Positions 22,501-33,964 of a stretch of DNA of 64,000 bases are shown here, one piece after another; the first letter of the stretch is position 1; every line of letters begins with the position of its first letter. The translations under genes and the position numbers were made by a program. The notes under the pieces are model-generated. The model saw nothing but the letters and a program-made list of their open reading frames with translations. It searched no databases and was not told the origin of the DNA. This stretch comes from Nematostella vectensis (lineage: Eukaryota; Cnidaria; Anthozoa; Actiniaria; Edwardsiidae): assembly GCF_932526225.1 (NCBI RefSeq), contig NC_064040.1:7723181-7787180 (forward strand), read 5' to 3'.

Positions 22501-24365
22501 TGGAGCGCGCACGCCTCGCCTCTGTCTCTCTTCTTTCCCAGCCCTTTGGAATTGCTACGCAGGCTAGAAGCAAACTAAAGTGGGCGCGTTCAGCAAGGGC
22601 TTATTTCTAAAAGGCCTACAACGGACTTCGATAAAGTCTTTGTCAACTTTTAAGAAGGTCCATCAACCACCTGGAAATACAACGGTCTATCCGCAAGGGA
22701 GCTTTGAAATAACTACCAATGACAAAGTGGTACAGTTACTTGCTTGAATTAGCCGATGGAGACGGGTGCATTTTGTGACTCCGTAGTGTACGGGAGTTTA
22801 AAATTGGTCTTCTTTCTGCTATAGGCAATGTAATGAATCTGCTCTCGAGTGTAAGATAAGTTAGATTAGCGATGCAGCTACAAATGTGCAGGGGGGGCTC
22901 CATAATCAATAATAGATTGTACCTCCTGTTTACCCCTTCATCTTTTATGTATCGTCTCTCAAGTCCTTGCTGTATAGACTAATCAAATTTTCTGTATAAA
23001 TAAAGCTAAGCCCATTTTTACATGTTTGGTCAGGCATTCCAACTTGTGCTGTCCGAGGAGGTAAAGCCAGACTCCAGCTCTGCCAAGCGGTCACAGACAA
23101 CAGGTCACCTCCTCATCACAATGCCAAAGGTAATACCATGACCTTACCCTTCTTCTCCGTACATTAATGCTAAAAGTAACGCAATGACCTAGCCCCTCCT
23201 CTCCTTAAAACAATGCCAAAGGTAATACCATGACGTTGCCCTTCTCAGTATCTTAATGATAAAAGTGAAACAATGACGTAGCCCCTCCTCTTCTTAAAAC
23301 AATGCCAAAATGGTGATACCATGACCTTACCCTATCTTCTCCGCAAACTAATGCTAAAAGTAACGCAATGACATCGTCCCTCCTCTCCTTAAAACAATGC
23401 CAAAAAGGTAATACAATGACCTTAACCTTCTTCTTCGCACATTAATGCTAAAAGTAGCACAATGACCTAGCCCCTCCTCTTCTTGAAAGAATGCCAAATG
23501 TAATACCATGACCTAAACTCTCTTCCCCATATCTTAATGGTGAAGTTACTATGATCTTACCTCTCTTCTCCTAAACATTCTCCATAACATGACCTAACCT
23601 CTATCCAATTTGGAGCAATTTCACTGTTGTGGTATATGTCCTTGTTGTTCAGATTTTGAGAATATAGACCGCTATTCTCCGCATTTTTTCTCTAGATGAA
23701 AGAAACAATCCAGCCTGTGAAACGTGTACAGAAAATATCGCAGCCTAAATTGGAGCAGAAAGACACTAAGACAACAAACTCTACAGTTCAACAAGGGTAA
23801 ATAATGGCACATTTTAACGCATTGGTAGTTTAGTAATTATCACACTGGCTTCAAATCATGGCTTCTGGATTTTAATTTGCTGATGTAAGTAGGTTGAACT
23901 TGTTTGTCCTAAGCAGAAAAAAAGAGGCAAGTTGTCGTCTAATGACGCTTTGCCCACATTTTAACGGGGCTATAAAACCAATGTGCTATTTGTAAGAGTT
24001 GGGAGTTTTCTTGGGTATCACTGTCCAACTATGTCTCTCTCTAAACCCAGAGACAAAGAGCCACTATGTGGATATGCGTGCTCTAATTGGCAACTGTAGC
24101 ACCCCCCCCCCCCCACCTCAGGCAACTGTTTTTATAAACACAATAGACATTGCCATACTGACCAATTCCTTTTTATAGGACAAAACATGAACGACTTGAG
24201 GTTGGAAAAGCAGTGAACAAAGAGATGGATTTTAGTCAGATTGTAGAAAATGACAGTAAGAAAAATACATCTGCAAGCAGTAAGGCCAAGCCAGAGCCAA
24301 AAGTTGAGCTTGAGGAAGACAATGAGGACTTTGTTGATGACCCCGAAGTACCCCCTCTTATATAG
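13514..24365 (+). CDS. DNAAF11: Dynein axonemal assembly factor 11 (LRRC6/TILB), 16 exons
   Basis: Cytoplasmic factor for pre-assembly of ciliary dynein arms. Exons: 13514-13523, 13599-13692, 13865-13938, 14801-14878, 15498-15594, 15997-16123, 16296-16355, 16533-16609, 16882-16935, 19796-19894, 21127-21207, 21779-21844, 21967-22036, 23034-23129, 23696-23796, 24179-24365. Phases join to 456 aa, close to the usual family length. In order: the family start ([28 protein letters not shown]), leucine-rich repeats ([36 protein letters not shown]), a cap with FLTGNPC and [10 protein letters not shown], a charged coiled coil (about 160-250), a CS/p23-like beta domain (about 280-350), then an acidic tail. 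The second-exon sequence shows that the ATG ten bases before a donor is the start. Introns 9 and 14 contain minisatellites that copy the adjacent donor site. Confidence 0.96.
15076..15223. mobile_element. hAT-like miniature transposon nested in another repeat
   Basis: The insertion is bounded by an 8 bp duplication GGGTGGCC (15068-15075 and 15224-15231). Its ends GAGTAAGTACGCAGCT and AGCTGTGTACTGACCC are inverted repeats with 13 of 16 matches. The host repeat (about 15050-15350) has a related copy without the insertion at about 45134-45290. A second copy of the inserted element is at 46881-47034. An 8 bp duplication is the hallmark of the hAT superfamily. It lies in DNAAF11 intron 4. Confidence 0.85.
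16925..17650. repeat. G-rich minisatellite in DNAAF11 intron 9
   Basis: Units of about 20-30 bp, mostly GTGTGAGGGTGGGAAGGGGG plus CTGGCAGTA or AGGCGGTAG. The plus strand has many runs of three or more G, so G-quadruplex formation is plausible. It begins directly at the exon 9 donor, whose own sequence (GACGGTAGGGG) resembles the unit. The opposite strand reads as proline/serine/threonine/histidine-rich repeats, which are artefacts. Confidence 0.95.
19212..19389. mobile_element. Foldback miniature element in DNAAF11 intron 9
   Basis: AGAACCGTGAACACCGGAAATAT on the left matches, inverted, ATATTTCAGGTGTTCACGGTT on the right, and the similarity continues inward at GGAATG...CATTCC. No coding capacity. 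A target duplication was not evident. Confidence 0.55.
19924..20170. mobile_element. Inverted-repeat element with TAGGAACAGTGTTTG ends
   Basis: TAGGAACAGTGTTTG (19924-19938) is perfectly inverted at 20156-20170. The interior includes two copies of CGGCGCGCGAACT. It lies in DNAAF11 intron 10. The boundary flanks do not show a clear target duplication. Confidence 0.5.
22151..22422. mobile_element. Palindromic miniature element, GCCCTGTCACACGT ends
   Basis: GCCCTGTCACACGTA on the left is inverted as TACGTGTGACAGGGC on the right. The interior is rich in TTGCAA/GTCGCA motifs on both strands, as in a foldback. It sits in DNAAF11 intron 13. Short open frames on both strands are by-products. Confidence 0.65.
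23112..23560. repeat. About 92 bp tandem repeat copying a splice donor (DNAAF11 intron 14)
   Basis: The exon 14 end and donor (ACAATGCCAAAG|GTAATACC) is followed by four diverged copies. ATGCCAAA begins at 23121, 23213, 23302, 23397 and 23491, a spacing of 89-95 bp. The repeat therefore starts inside coding sequence and extends into the intron. Confidence 0.85.
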
Positions 24366-24582
24366 GGCTAAGTGGTACAGCAGCAGGAAAATGTTTAAGA
24401 TCAAGTACTGAAGGATATGATGGAGAACAAGCTTCCACTTATACAGATCTAAGTGTTGCAGGGAGGAGATATGTATGTCAATAATCCTGGACAAGGCTTG
24501 ACTGCATAGTTATGAAGGACATCTTAACCCAACACTGAATCTATGTTATAATGGTGTCCTGCTCTTTTTGATATGTTGCCTG

Positions 24583-24822
24583 TACACACCTATTCCAAGG
24601 TTGTCAGTGCAAATGGCAGTTCTACAACCAAACGTTACCATGCGTCTCGAAGAATATGGATAAATCAAAACAATTATCCATTAACGGTTACTAATGCTTG
24701 GCTCTGACATTGCTGGACTTTATTTAACACCATTAATTTTACGAATCATTAGTACCTATAAGCCATTTGACATTTGCCATTCACCATTTGCCTTGACAAC
24801 CTTTTGTGAAATAGGTGTATAC
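24583..24822. mobile_element. Miniature inverted-repeat element, copy 1
   Basis: Left CACACCTATTCCAAGGTTGT and right GACAACCTTTTGTGAAATAG are inverted copies, roughly 35 bp ends. Inside, GCAAATGG/CCATTTGC motifs recur inverted. The same ends are found at 27431-27725. It lies just downstream of DNAAF11. Confidence 0.65.
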
Positions 24823-24949
24823 AGTGATACACTACGTCTAAGATGTTCATTAGGAATAGGCAGTGGGAAAGAGAAAACAAAGTAGAAACAAGTCTGTACA
24901 TAAAACTGCAAGTTTTAATGAGAAAGCTTAAATTTTTAATAGCATAAAT

Positions 24950-25490
24950 GCACCAGATTACTTCGAGTCAATAATTACAAAACAATCTCTAATGATTTTA
25001 AACGGAAGTTTTAATAACAAACTATTTATGCTATCCTTACAAATAAACAATTATTTACTATGAGGTCTCCAGTGAAATAAATCTTTATCTTAATATTTTC
25101 CACTGGACAGGCAAACTAAGGATTTATAAATCCATTCCATTCGCATACCAACTTATAATAGAACAATTAAAAATTTCAAATGGTTCTCTAATAGCAAAGG
25201 CTTCCCTGTATTTATGTGTCTACACAATAGGTACAAAGAAATTTTGAACAAGACTACCTATTGTGTAATGGTACTCATGGGCACACGCTCAAAGACCTGA
25301 TTCTATAACTTATAGTCTCAACATTTATTTCCGTTTCTCAAAGGAAATATGGCAACAATCGATGGGTTGAGATGAAATTCTTAAACAGTACCATCCTGGA
25401 TTACATTTCTTTTACTTTGTTAAAGCAGAAGTTGCACCAGATTACTTCGAGTCAATGATTACAAAACAATCTCTAATGATTGTGAACGGA
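24950..25490. repeat. Direct duplication of about 57 bp, 484 bp apart
   Basis: GCACCAGATTACTTCGAGTC and the following bases at 24950-25006 recur at 25434-25490 with few changes. The stretch 24823-26681 otherwise shows no gene on either strand; part may be the 3' UTR of TOMM20. Confidence 0.75.
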
Positions 25491-26681
25491 AAAAAATCTT
25501 TCAAAATAGTAAAAGAAGAGCATCTTCGGAAGCTTCTTCAAGGATGACTGATAATTTAGAGTGGATGGTCTGTTAAATAGTGTGGATTCTAGATTCTATT
25601 CACTTTTGTCAGTTGAGGTTTTTATTAGCCTGGTGTGGTTACCATAAGCAAAGCTCCAATTCAGCTTTGGTAGTTTTGTAGACATTTGATAAAAGATAAT
25701 AGCAATACAAATTTTCAATTCACCTCAAATGATTTTACACACATGGTTTTAAAAGTTCAATTCCTCCTGGTCTTAAAAGTAATTTCTTCAACCTTTGCTG
25801 AGCTTTGACAGCTACTCAAGTGCCAGATTTGTTTGACCTGGTTAAAAGACCGGGAACTTTCCATACCAATATAGAAAATCACAAAGATCAAAACATGGAA
25901 AAAAAATTGCTTGACACATTGAATTTCAAACCAATGCAGATTTCCTGCTTCTTGGCATAGTAGTGTCTTTGTGACAGGTCCTCCTACCAAGATTATAATA
26001 TTGAAAATCTGGGGATGTACTTTATTTCTCTTTCTTACATAAGTTTGTCTTACTCAATGCTTTTTAACAGAGGATAAACAAAGATGGCTAAACAGTGATT
26101 TGTGCCCTTGTTATCCCTTATTTTCTGGACAAACTCTGCCACCCTTTATAAAATCCACTTCATTAGATTATAACGTACTGTTGGTTATTGGGTTAATGTA
26201 TTTTACAGTGTTGCAAGCTCACACAATATTCAACATATGCTTGATTCTCAATCCAGAGAGTCACCCCCAAGCTCGTCTGCTTTCTGCAATTGAAAAAAAG
26301 TCGTCACCTTTGTGTTGGGAATATCCCTATTTTTAAAACCCCGAATCCTGATATAACTATGATTGCAATAATAAAAATCCTGAAACAGTGAGGTGTATTT
26401 TCTGGATATTTTATAATATGCTCTTTACCCTTGATATTGCTTCCTTTCACTCTTTTGATGACTTTCAGAGTTGAATAATAGCACAAACATTTTGATTAAA
26501 TGCTTTTTGGGGGATAATATCTTTTGGGGGGACACAGGGGTATCATAAAAGCTCAATCTCAAAAGTCTATGGTTCGGACACGACTCAAATCTGTCAGAGT
26601 CCTTTTTGTTAATGACACACTGTGACAACGATGTATTTATTAGGAAATCTACATTACATGCAACATACAAAGCTGTGCATA

Positions 26682-28572
26682 TTATGGTACCTTATGTGTT
26701 ACATCCTTCATTTGATTGATGTTGTCAATCAACATCTGGAATACGGCTGGAGGAAGGGTTTGTTTGAAGACCTGAAGGAGCTGCTGCGGCTGGCCACAGA
26801 CGGCAACAGCATTTGTTAAGTGCTTTACTGCACTCTCATATTCACCTAAACAAGGAGAAATGCTTAAAAATTATAATTGAATAAGATCACCCAAACTCTT
26901 GTTTATGTAGCAAGATATTTTATAGTCACTTACCTTTTGTCAAAAGATCCTCTCCAATTTGTACCTCCTCCAGAAAGAATTTTTGCACTGCAGCTGTGTC
27001 TGTTAGATCAGGTATCCTTGACTGAAAATAATTAACATAAGAATATTGTCAGAGCAGTGAATTTATGGTTACTATGTGAGAATGCAATAATCTAAAAGGA
27101 AACAAAGTAACACTGGTACAAAATGTTTTAAATTTAATGTCCATGAATCATTCAGTTCACAATCAGTAACCACAATCATCAGTAACCACAATCAACCTAT
27201 CCATAAAGAACTGTGAAGTCAATGACATGACAATTTTAAACCCAGGCTGAGCTTCAGCCAGGCTAGAGGCCTGAGATTTTCTTGCTTATTGCATAAACTT
27301 GTCTATGCATTAACTGGTCAGCATGTCTACTGGCCATTTCTAGAACAAGGCAATTTGTAATTGTGAAATGCAAATTGTGTGCAGCATGCAAAAATGACAT
27401 GTTTCCAAATTACAGAGTATGGCTATATCATATACCCCTATTTCAAGTAAGGTCGTCAGCGCAAATGGCGGATGGCAATTGTCAAATGGCAGTTCTATGA
27501 CTGAAAGGAGCTTATGGGTAGTAATTATTTGTAAAAATGAAGATGGTAAAAAAAACTCAAGCAATGACAGAACCATATATTTTACTTTTAATAAATAATT
27601 TTATGTTTTATTTATATTTTGCTGAATGTGGAACAAATATTCAGGGATCCATTGGTCCTTTTGGCTTCAATAGCCATACTCCATTTGCCGTTTGCGCTGA
27701 CAACTTTTTTTATAAATAGGTGCATAAAAAGAACAGTGAGATTTCATTTCATAATTAATATTTGTTAAAATATGAGTTTAAAAAAAGGTACCCATCAGTT
27801 TTCTTTACTTTTGGCTATGATCATTGGTGCATAGAATATGACTTTGAGAATATTAGTTTCATATGCATACAGTGGTACTCTGCAGTCTAGACATATATGA
27901 TCACAGAGTGATTTTGATTTGGGCATACGTGTAATTTGCAACACAAACTAGGCCTAAACAATGATCATTATTTCTAAGACTTCTTAGATCTTAGAAATAC
28001 CAAATTCTACCAGTACCAGGTAGAGCTACAGTATAAGGTACACGGTACCTCCAATTTCCAGTACACAAAACAATAAGCCCAGTCACTGATTGAACTGGAA
28101 TTGTAGAGATGCCCACCTGCATATCTGCTGCGTCAGCTTCTTGCCTTTGAGCTCTTTCTCGTCTCCTCTCTATAAAATGGGTCGCATTTAATTAACATTA
28201 TTAAAAACATTCAAGATGGTGGGGAAGGAAAAGATTTACAGTAAGCATAACTTAAAAGTAAACTCAACAAACATCTTGCAATTCAGAAACTACAATAATA
28301 CTACAATAATAAGTAATCCAGCCAAACAAACAAAATAAAACTTTGCAAAGAGCCATCTCAAATGCTATAAATCTAGATCCTTGACAGGATGCAGACATGA
28401 GTTTGAAAAGTAGCCGGTTCCACGTGTGTACAGTAGTCGACTACTCACTTTCTATCAGCTTCTTCTTGTAATCCGGGTCACTCCTTCTCTTGTAGTCAAA
28501 ATAAATGCAATATGCCAGGAACATGGAGCCACATACTCCTGCTACTACTGTAGCTATCTGGCTAGAGCTCAT
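26682..28572 (-). CDS. TOMM20: Mitochondrial import receptor subunit TOM20 (4 exons)
   Basis: Outer-membrane receptor that binds presequences of imported mitochondrial proteins. Exons in transcript order: 28572-28449, 28169-28117, 27021-26934, 26845-26682; phases join to 142 aa, the usual size. An N-terminal membrane anchor (about residues 7-25, ATVVAGVCGSMFLAYCIYF) is followed by the basic linker YKRRSDPDYKKK and a charged helix. Next comes the TPR-like receptor core with AVQKFFLEEVQIGEDLL, then AVAVCGQPQQLLQVFKQTLP and VFQMLI. The last codons (THKVP, stop) overlap a possible donor (AAG|GTACCA), so a further small 3' exon is possible. Intron 2 carries a miniature transposon. Confidence 0.95.
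27431..27725. mobile_element. Miniature inverted-repeat element, copy 2, in TOMM20 intron 2
   Basis: The left end (CCCCTATTTCAAGTAAGGTC, then GTCAGCGCAAATGGCGG) is mirrored by CCGTTTGCGCTGACAAC and TATAAATAGGTGCAT on the right. It shares these ends with the element at 24583-24822. Confidence 0.65.
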
Positions 28573-29689
28573 TGTGTGAAGAAGATTTTATATTGGGTGA
28601 AAACTACAAGATCGAAACGAACTGCTCAAGTTGAACTGTGACTTAGCGACCACGCAGGTTTATGCAATAATTACCATAATGCATTGCGGGGTACTGGAGG
28701 ATGAGCGGGAAGGGGGGGGGGGAAATGCTTGGGAAAAATGGATTCACCCCCCCCCCCCCCCCTCATCTGGACTCTGGTAAAAGCACATCCCCTTAATATC
28801 CGGATCGCGCGGTCGGTTCCTTTTTTGTGACATCAAGATTCCTTCAAGATGCAAGAAATGTTCCGCCAAACAACCTGCGCTCGACGTGTAAAAGTTGGAA
28901 AGCAGGCCTCTTTGACTTTAAATTACTCGGTCTTAAGAAAAAAAACCAAAAAGCTATAAACCTTCCATGAACTAAATCAGAAAAGAGTCAATCTCACCCA
29001 TGGAGAACAAAAACTAAATTAAATGCTCTAGCAAATATATATAAGAACAATTAAAAGTCCAGTGCCCGATGCGGTATTATGTATAAATCAATTAGTGCAA
29101 GCTTTGAGAGTTCCTTTAAGTGCATGAATATCCGCCAGACGCTGTCTCGAATACAAAGAAAAGTAGACTGTCGACCTACTCTCTATCATATCTAACTTAT
29201 TTACTAACCATTATCCTGAGCAGTACTTTGCACTGTTGCAGGCAAAAACATGAAAATGAAAAATAATAACCAATAGTCGTCACTCAGATGCCAATTGGAT
29301 TTCGAAAGCGTACTGAGTGTTTAGCCTAAGATAAAATATGTTCCTCTTGAATAATAAATATAAAAAGTCATAAAGAAAAAAAATGCGACGAATTTCGAAA
29401 ATGTGTTAATTCGACGAACTTCAGTTCGACGTTTCTGTTTTGATTCTATGGCCAACTATTTAGAGGGAGAAATAAATATTTAACATCCATTTAAAGACGG
29501 ATGACTTTGATACCAAACAAGAAAATATTCCAGTTTTTCTTACCAAGTCTTGGATGTACGTCTGTAATGACGAACATTGAGAGCATATTATAAGTAAAAT
29601 ATCATACTCTGTCCGCTTATAACTGGCCTCTATTCTTTTGCGTGCATTGCAGTGCTAACTAGACCTTTTGAAACAGAGAGCTCAAAAAC
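28573..29689. other. Intergenic, no gene seen
   Basis: Between TOMM20 and the lectin gene. It holds a G run near 28710 and a C run near 28750 that could pair, plus AT-rich sequence. It must include the TOMM20 and lectin promoters, but no specific site was recognised. Confidence 0.5.
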
Positions 29690-31238
29690 ATGGCACATGC
29701 TGTCTTATGGTGCTGTTTGCTTATTAGTGTGGGCTCTTTGAGCTCAACACAGGCTTACCTCGGCGTAAATTGGTATTGGCAACGCTGGTGTAGGCAAAAC
29801 GCCACTTCTATGATATACGAAACCGTTAAGAGGACTGCCCGAGACGTTTCATTCATCAAGGCTCACATTGAAGCAGGTATAGCTGTGTGTAAAACCATGT
29901 TCATTTATACCTAGAATAATGCTCGCTCGGTACTAGCACGGATAAGACAACCCATCGTTTAGTTAAAAAGAAGAGAAGTTAGGAGAATTCCCTCGAGTTA
30001 GCGACAAAAACTGCTTGGCGCTATTATAGCCTCTCTAACGGCGTGTGCGCACTTCCCTCGGCCGCAGAAAATAGGACTTCTCTTACTCTAAAATCACCAG
30101 TTACTATTTATTTTTACAATCATCTATAATTGCGCATACTTTCCCCTCTGCCCTGCGCCTCCCTACCTCAGAAAATGATGAAGACAAAAATATTTTTGCG
30201 TTTTCTGTCTTTATTGTAGAATTAAAAGCAACTTGAACATCAATTAATCCTTTTATATAGAAAACGTGCCATCGTGTCTTCCTGGTTGGGTGAAATTTAA
30301 GTCGTCCTGCTACATTGTCCTTGACGTGCCAACCAACAAGTGGACAATCGCACGGCGCGCATGCCAAACGCTCGGAGGGGACCTGGTAAAGATTACGTCA
30401 CCCCAACAAAACAAGTTCGTCGCTGACCTCGGTATCAAGGGCACAGTCCTTCCATTTATGTGGATAGGACTTCATCGAGGTATATTGAAGTGGGGTTTGT
30501 TGCTAGCAAAGGCTTCTTTTCTTTGTATTTTGTCAGGCTGGGTTTCGCGAACGCCTGGGTAGGGGCTTATAGCAGGCTATAAGATTTGATGCTCACAATT
30601 GTTTTATCAGCCTATTTACTGGCTTTTTTTTACTGGTAATCCTTAGCCCGGAGGTGAACAGTGATAGGAGCTGGAATTATGCAAAATAACCTTGTCAGAT
30701 TTCTGGACTAAAGTAATAGAATATTTAATATACGAAAAACTGATAGTCGACTGGAGATATGGTATCTTGTGACGTCATGTACTGGTTCTTACACACCACA
30801 GGGAACCTTTAGAAGCAATCCTGGGCGCTGTTTTCACCGGGGGTAGGGGAGGGGGAGGGTATAGCCTGCAAGCCGCGTAATCCCCGGCCTTAGTAAACCT
30901 CAGACCCCGCTTGTTCAAAATAATAAGATTTTATAGAATAACTCTAAGTGAAAGCCGGTAAAAAGGCTAGGGCTTTACGATTCATTGTCTGTAAGTGCTA
31001 GCCCACTCCTTGACCTTATGTGTTTACAGGTGGCGACGCCAGTTTTTTCTGGGTGGATGGTACCACTCTCACTTCGTCGAGCTACTCTGCCTGGTACCCG
31101 CCCCAGCCTGACAACAGCGGAGGTCACGAGAACTGCGGGCATTTTTTGCTAAGTGGAAAGCTCGCTCGCCGATGGAATGACATCAGCTGCAATAACTCCT
31201 ATCAGTTCGCAATAGCTTGTCAGAAAAAGCTTGACTGA
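29690..31238 (+). CDS. Secreted C-type lectin with QPD motif (3 exons)
   Basis: Carbohydrate-recognition protein. Exons 29690-29876, 30261-30479 and 31030-31238 join in phase to 204 aa. A signal peptide (about 1-22, AVLWCCLLISVGSLSSTQA) is followed by a short helical stem and one C-type lectin domain (about 65-203). The domain has the extra N-terminal Cys pair of the long form, the WIGL core, the QPD sugar-specificity triplet in YPPQPDNSGGHENCGHF, the WND calcium motif in RWNDISC, and the final Cys in FAIACQKK. QPD generally goes with galactose-type ligands; the ligand here is inferred, not shown. An AATAAA lies just after the stop, near 31243. No transmembrane segment, so a soluble secreted product is expected. 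Confidence 0.93.
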
Positions 31239-31329
31239 AATGTGGAATAAAAACAAGGAATCAATATAAACCATATAAACCTTGTCTGGTCTCATGTGCG
31301 TAGGTGTTACTCTAGTTTGGCACTCTCTC

Positions 31330-31426
31330 CAGGCGCGTTCCTAGGATTGACTGAGGGGGGTGCGCAGTCATAGGAATCATATGGAAAAAGCATAGTATTT
31401 GAGGATCCCCCCTGTGTACGCGCCTG
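31330..31426. mobile_element. Miniature transposon, CAGGC...GCCTG ends (short copy)
   Basis: Ends CAGGCGCGTTCC and GTACGCGCCTG, with body GGGGGGTGCGCAGTCATAGG and CATATGGAAAAAGCATAG as in the copy at 7328-7485. Flanks CTCTC and TTCTC are a possible diverged 5 bp duplication. Confidence 0.6.
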
Positions 31427-33088
31427 TTCTCGGGGGGGCTTAACAGGGTAGTATGTATTCAATGCATCTTTCATAGGGCTTCACGCAAGATCCAAGTCTG
31501 ATACTTTACAAACAATGCCGCCAAAACACAAAGTGATTTTTGGATGGAAACACATCGAAGCTGCGGCGGTTGTTTGAGAAGTTATGGTATAAAAAGGGAT
31601 CCTCCCGTCGCCATCCCGTGCGCGTATATCGAATAGCTGCCGGGGCAGGTCCTGGATTGTCATTGCACAGAAAGGGGCACGCGAGAGTGGGGGCACCAAT
31701 ATGTAAATTGTATCGCGACAGGCAAATATGCGGATTTTTCAGTTGCGTTTCAAGTCTTACGCCTCCATGGTATAATACAATATTTTGCGCAAGGCTTGCA
31801 TTCATTTGACCCAGCTTTCCTTCGTATTTTGTGCGCCACAGGAGTCCCGGAACCTCGAATTAGCAACTTCCCCGAGAGACATGGCGTCTCCGCGAGTCTC
31901 AGAGACTCTCCCTCCAATCCATGGCGTAAAAGAATATAAAACTAATAACATTTCTGTTTAAAGCTTACGATTTTCGCGATACATAACAAGACAAAAGACA
32001 GCAATTATTCCTTTTTCTAGCTGGACTACCGCTTATTTTGAATTCCTAATATTCCGCCGACTAGGTACACTAGGTACAAAATTGCATTTTCTTATTAAAA
32101 ATGTAATTTCAGTATGTGATTGAGATAAACTAATGACTGATAATCATTGTATAAAACAGTATTTATTCTCGTTTTAAGTCACACGGTAATTGCGAAAGTA
32201 TCAACAAGTATATTGTACAAAACAAATTATTGCTATCTATAAATTGTCTTGTCAATAATTAATAAACTTTCAGATTTTTGCAAAAAAAAACTTGTAGGAA
32301 GTAGAACATACTTTTTAACTCAAACAAATTGGACATGCTTGAGGGTTTTTTTCTTGACAATGAGATAAACACAATTTTGCTCATTAATCCTAACAAGAAA
32401 AAACATGCTATGAATAATCATCGCTATTCTAAAATACAACTGATGCATGATTAGCCACCATACATTTATTTCTCAGCGCAGAAGAAAGAAGACCACTAGA
32501 AGAAAAGGTAAAAAAACAACACTTTCTTCTTTTCTTACTCTAGCAAAATTTGTTTGTTTCAAGATATGATTTTCCCTTGTCTTTCTCTTTCATTTTTTTT
32601 CCACCGAAGTCACTCGAATTTGATGTGCGACAATTTTACTACAATTACTTACTATAATTTGCTAATAAATCTCAGCCATCCCGACTTATAAAAGGAAAAA
32701 TCATATATCGTCCCGAGAAAATCTTATCCATAAATTTCGATTGTTTTGTTTTGTTAAAAGACCGCTTGGGTATTCCCCAATCCCGTCTTTCCAGCTTTTT
32801 TCAGTTTCAGTTTCCGTCCTTGGTAATCACCCCGTGACCCTATGTGACTCGTGACCCGTTTCTCGGCCTAAGTAAGAAAGAATCTCGTTTCCCGTTTTAC
32901 CCCTTTAGGGCTATAATGCTTGGTGCGTGTTGTAGTCTTGTAAATTATTGTACCAGTTAGATCTGGGACCATTTTTTACGATACTAATACAAACGAGGGT
33001 TTTATCTGAAATCGACGCGACAGAAATACATGTAACAGTGTAAGAGAAAGGTGGCCATGTGGCAGATAATTTGATAAATATATGCTTT
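31427..33088. other. Intergenic, no gene seen
   Basis: Downstream of the lectin. AT-rich, with short uninformative frames only. No RNA gene or recognisable transposon protein was seen. Confidence 0.5.
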
Positions 33089-33651
33089 CAGTGGCGGATC
33101 CAGGGGTGGTGACGGGGGTGACATGTCACCACCCTTGTTGGGTGAAAAAAAAAATTGTTTTTTTTGGGGGGGGTGAAAAAGCATTTTGGGAATTTAATGT
33201 ATAGCAATGCTATTGAAAGCCAGGCCACTGCACTAGGCGAAACAGGGCATTGATTATGAATCATCAGAATAGTCTGACTGGTGGAACACAAAAGCCGAAA
33301 CCCCCTCGGATAGCACTTTTCAACAACATTTTTTAACCTTTAAGATAGCACATTGAGTGTGGTCGAAAAAATTATAATTTCTGCAGCGCAATCATGGCGG
33401 ATGGCATCATATTCTTAAAAGTATTCCTCCAGATACTAAGACGAGCTGTTATGCTTTTGGTTTTCTGTAATTCAAAACTTTAATAAGTAACGCGATTTTC
33501 ACAAACAGGGGCATTAAAAGTATTCTCGAAATTTTCTAGAAGAATTTGTAACATAAAATATATATTCCTTAAATATAAAATCTGGAAGAAACAATCGCGA
33601 CAGACTTTAAAAAAGGTCACCCCTCCTTTCCAAATCCTAGATCCGCCACTG
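33089..33651. mobile_element. Non-autonomous DNA transposon, CAGTGGCGGATCCAGG ends, 5 bp target duplication
   Basis: The left end CAGTGGCGGATCCAGG and the right end CCTAGATCCGCCACTG are inverted copies with one mismatch. Both sides are flanked by GCTTT (33084-33088 and 33652-33656). There is no transposase. The ends match the smaller element at 6833-7043. Confidence 0.75.
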
Positions 33652-33964
33652 GCTTTATCAGTAAAAAAATGTGAGACATAGTTCGGAAAAGGCGTCTAGG
33701 GAAAGCCATCGTGAAATGTCTAATGGCACGTTGGTCGCTTAGGTTAACGTTCTTAACAGTTCTCCTTGTTACCATTCATCGGTTTTGCCACTGAAGGATT
33801 TAAATAAAATAACGAGACTTTCTCGCCGATTAATAGAGGTTATAGTAACAGTGAATAATACTTCGCGAGCATATTTTAGTATAAGCATAGTGGTTAATAT
33901 CACTAATTTTATGCAATCTTTTATCTCTACTGATCGCTGATCATTATATGTTTTACCACAGAGG

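Noticed and set aside
22241..22573. Overlapping 105-110 codon frames on both strands
   Set aside because: They lie on a palindromic miniature element; symmetry creates paired frames.
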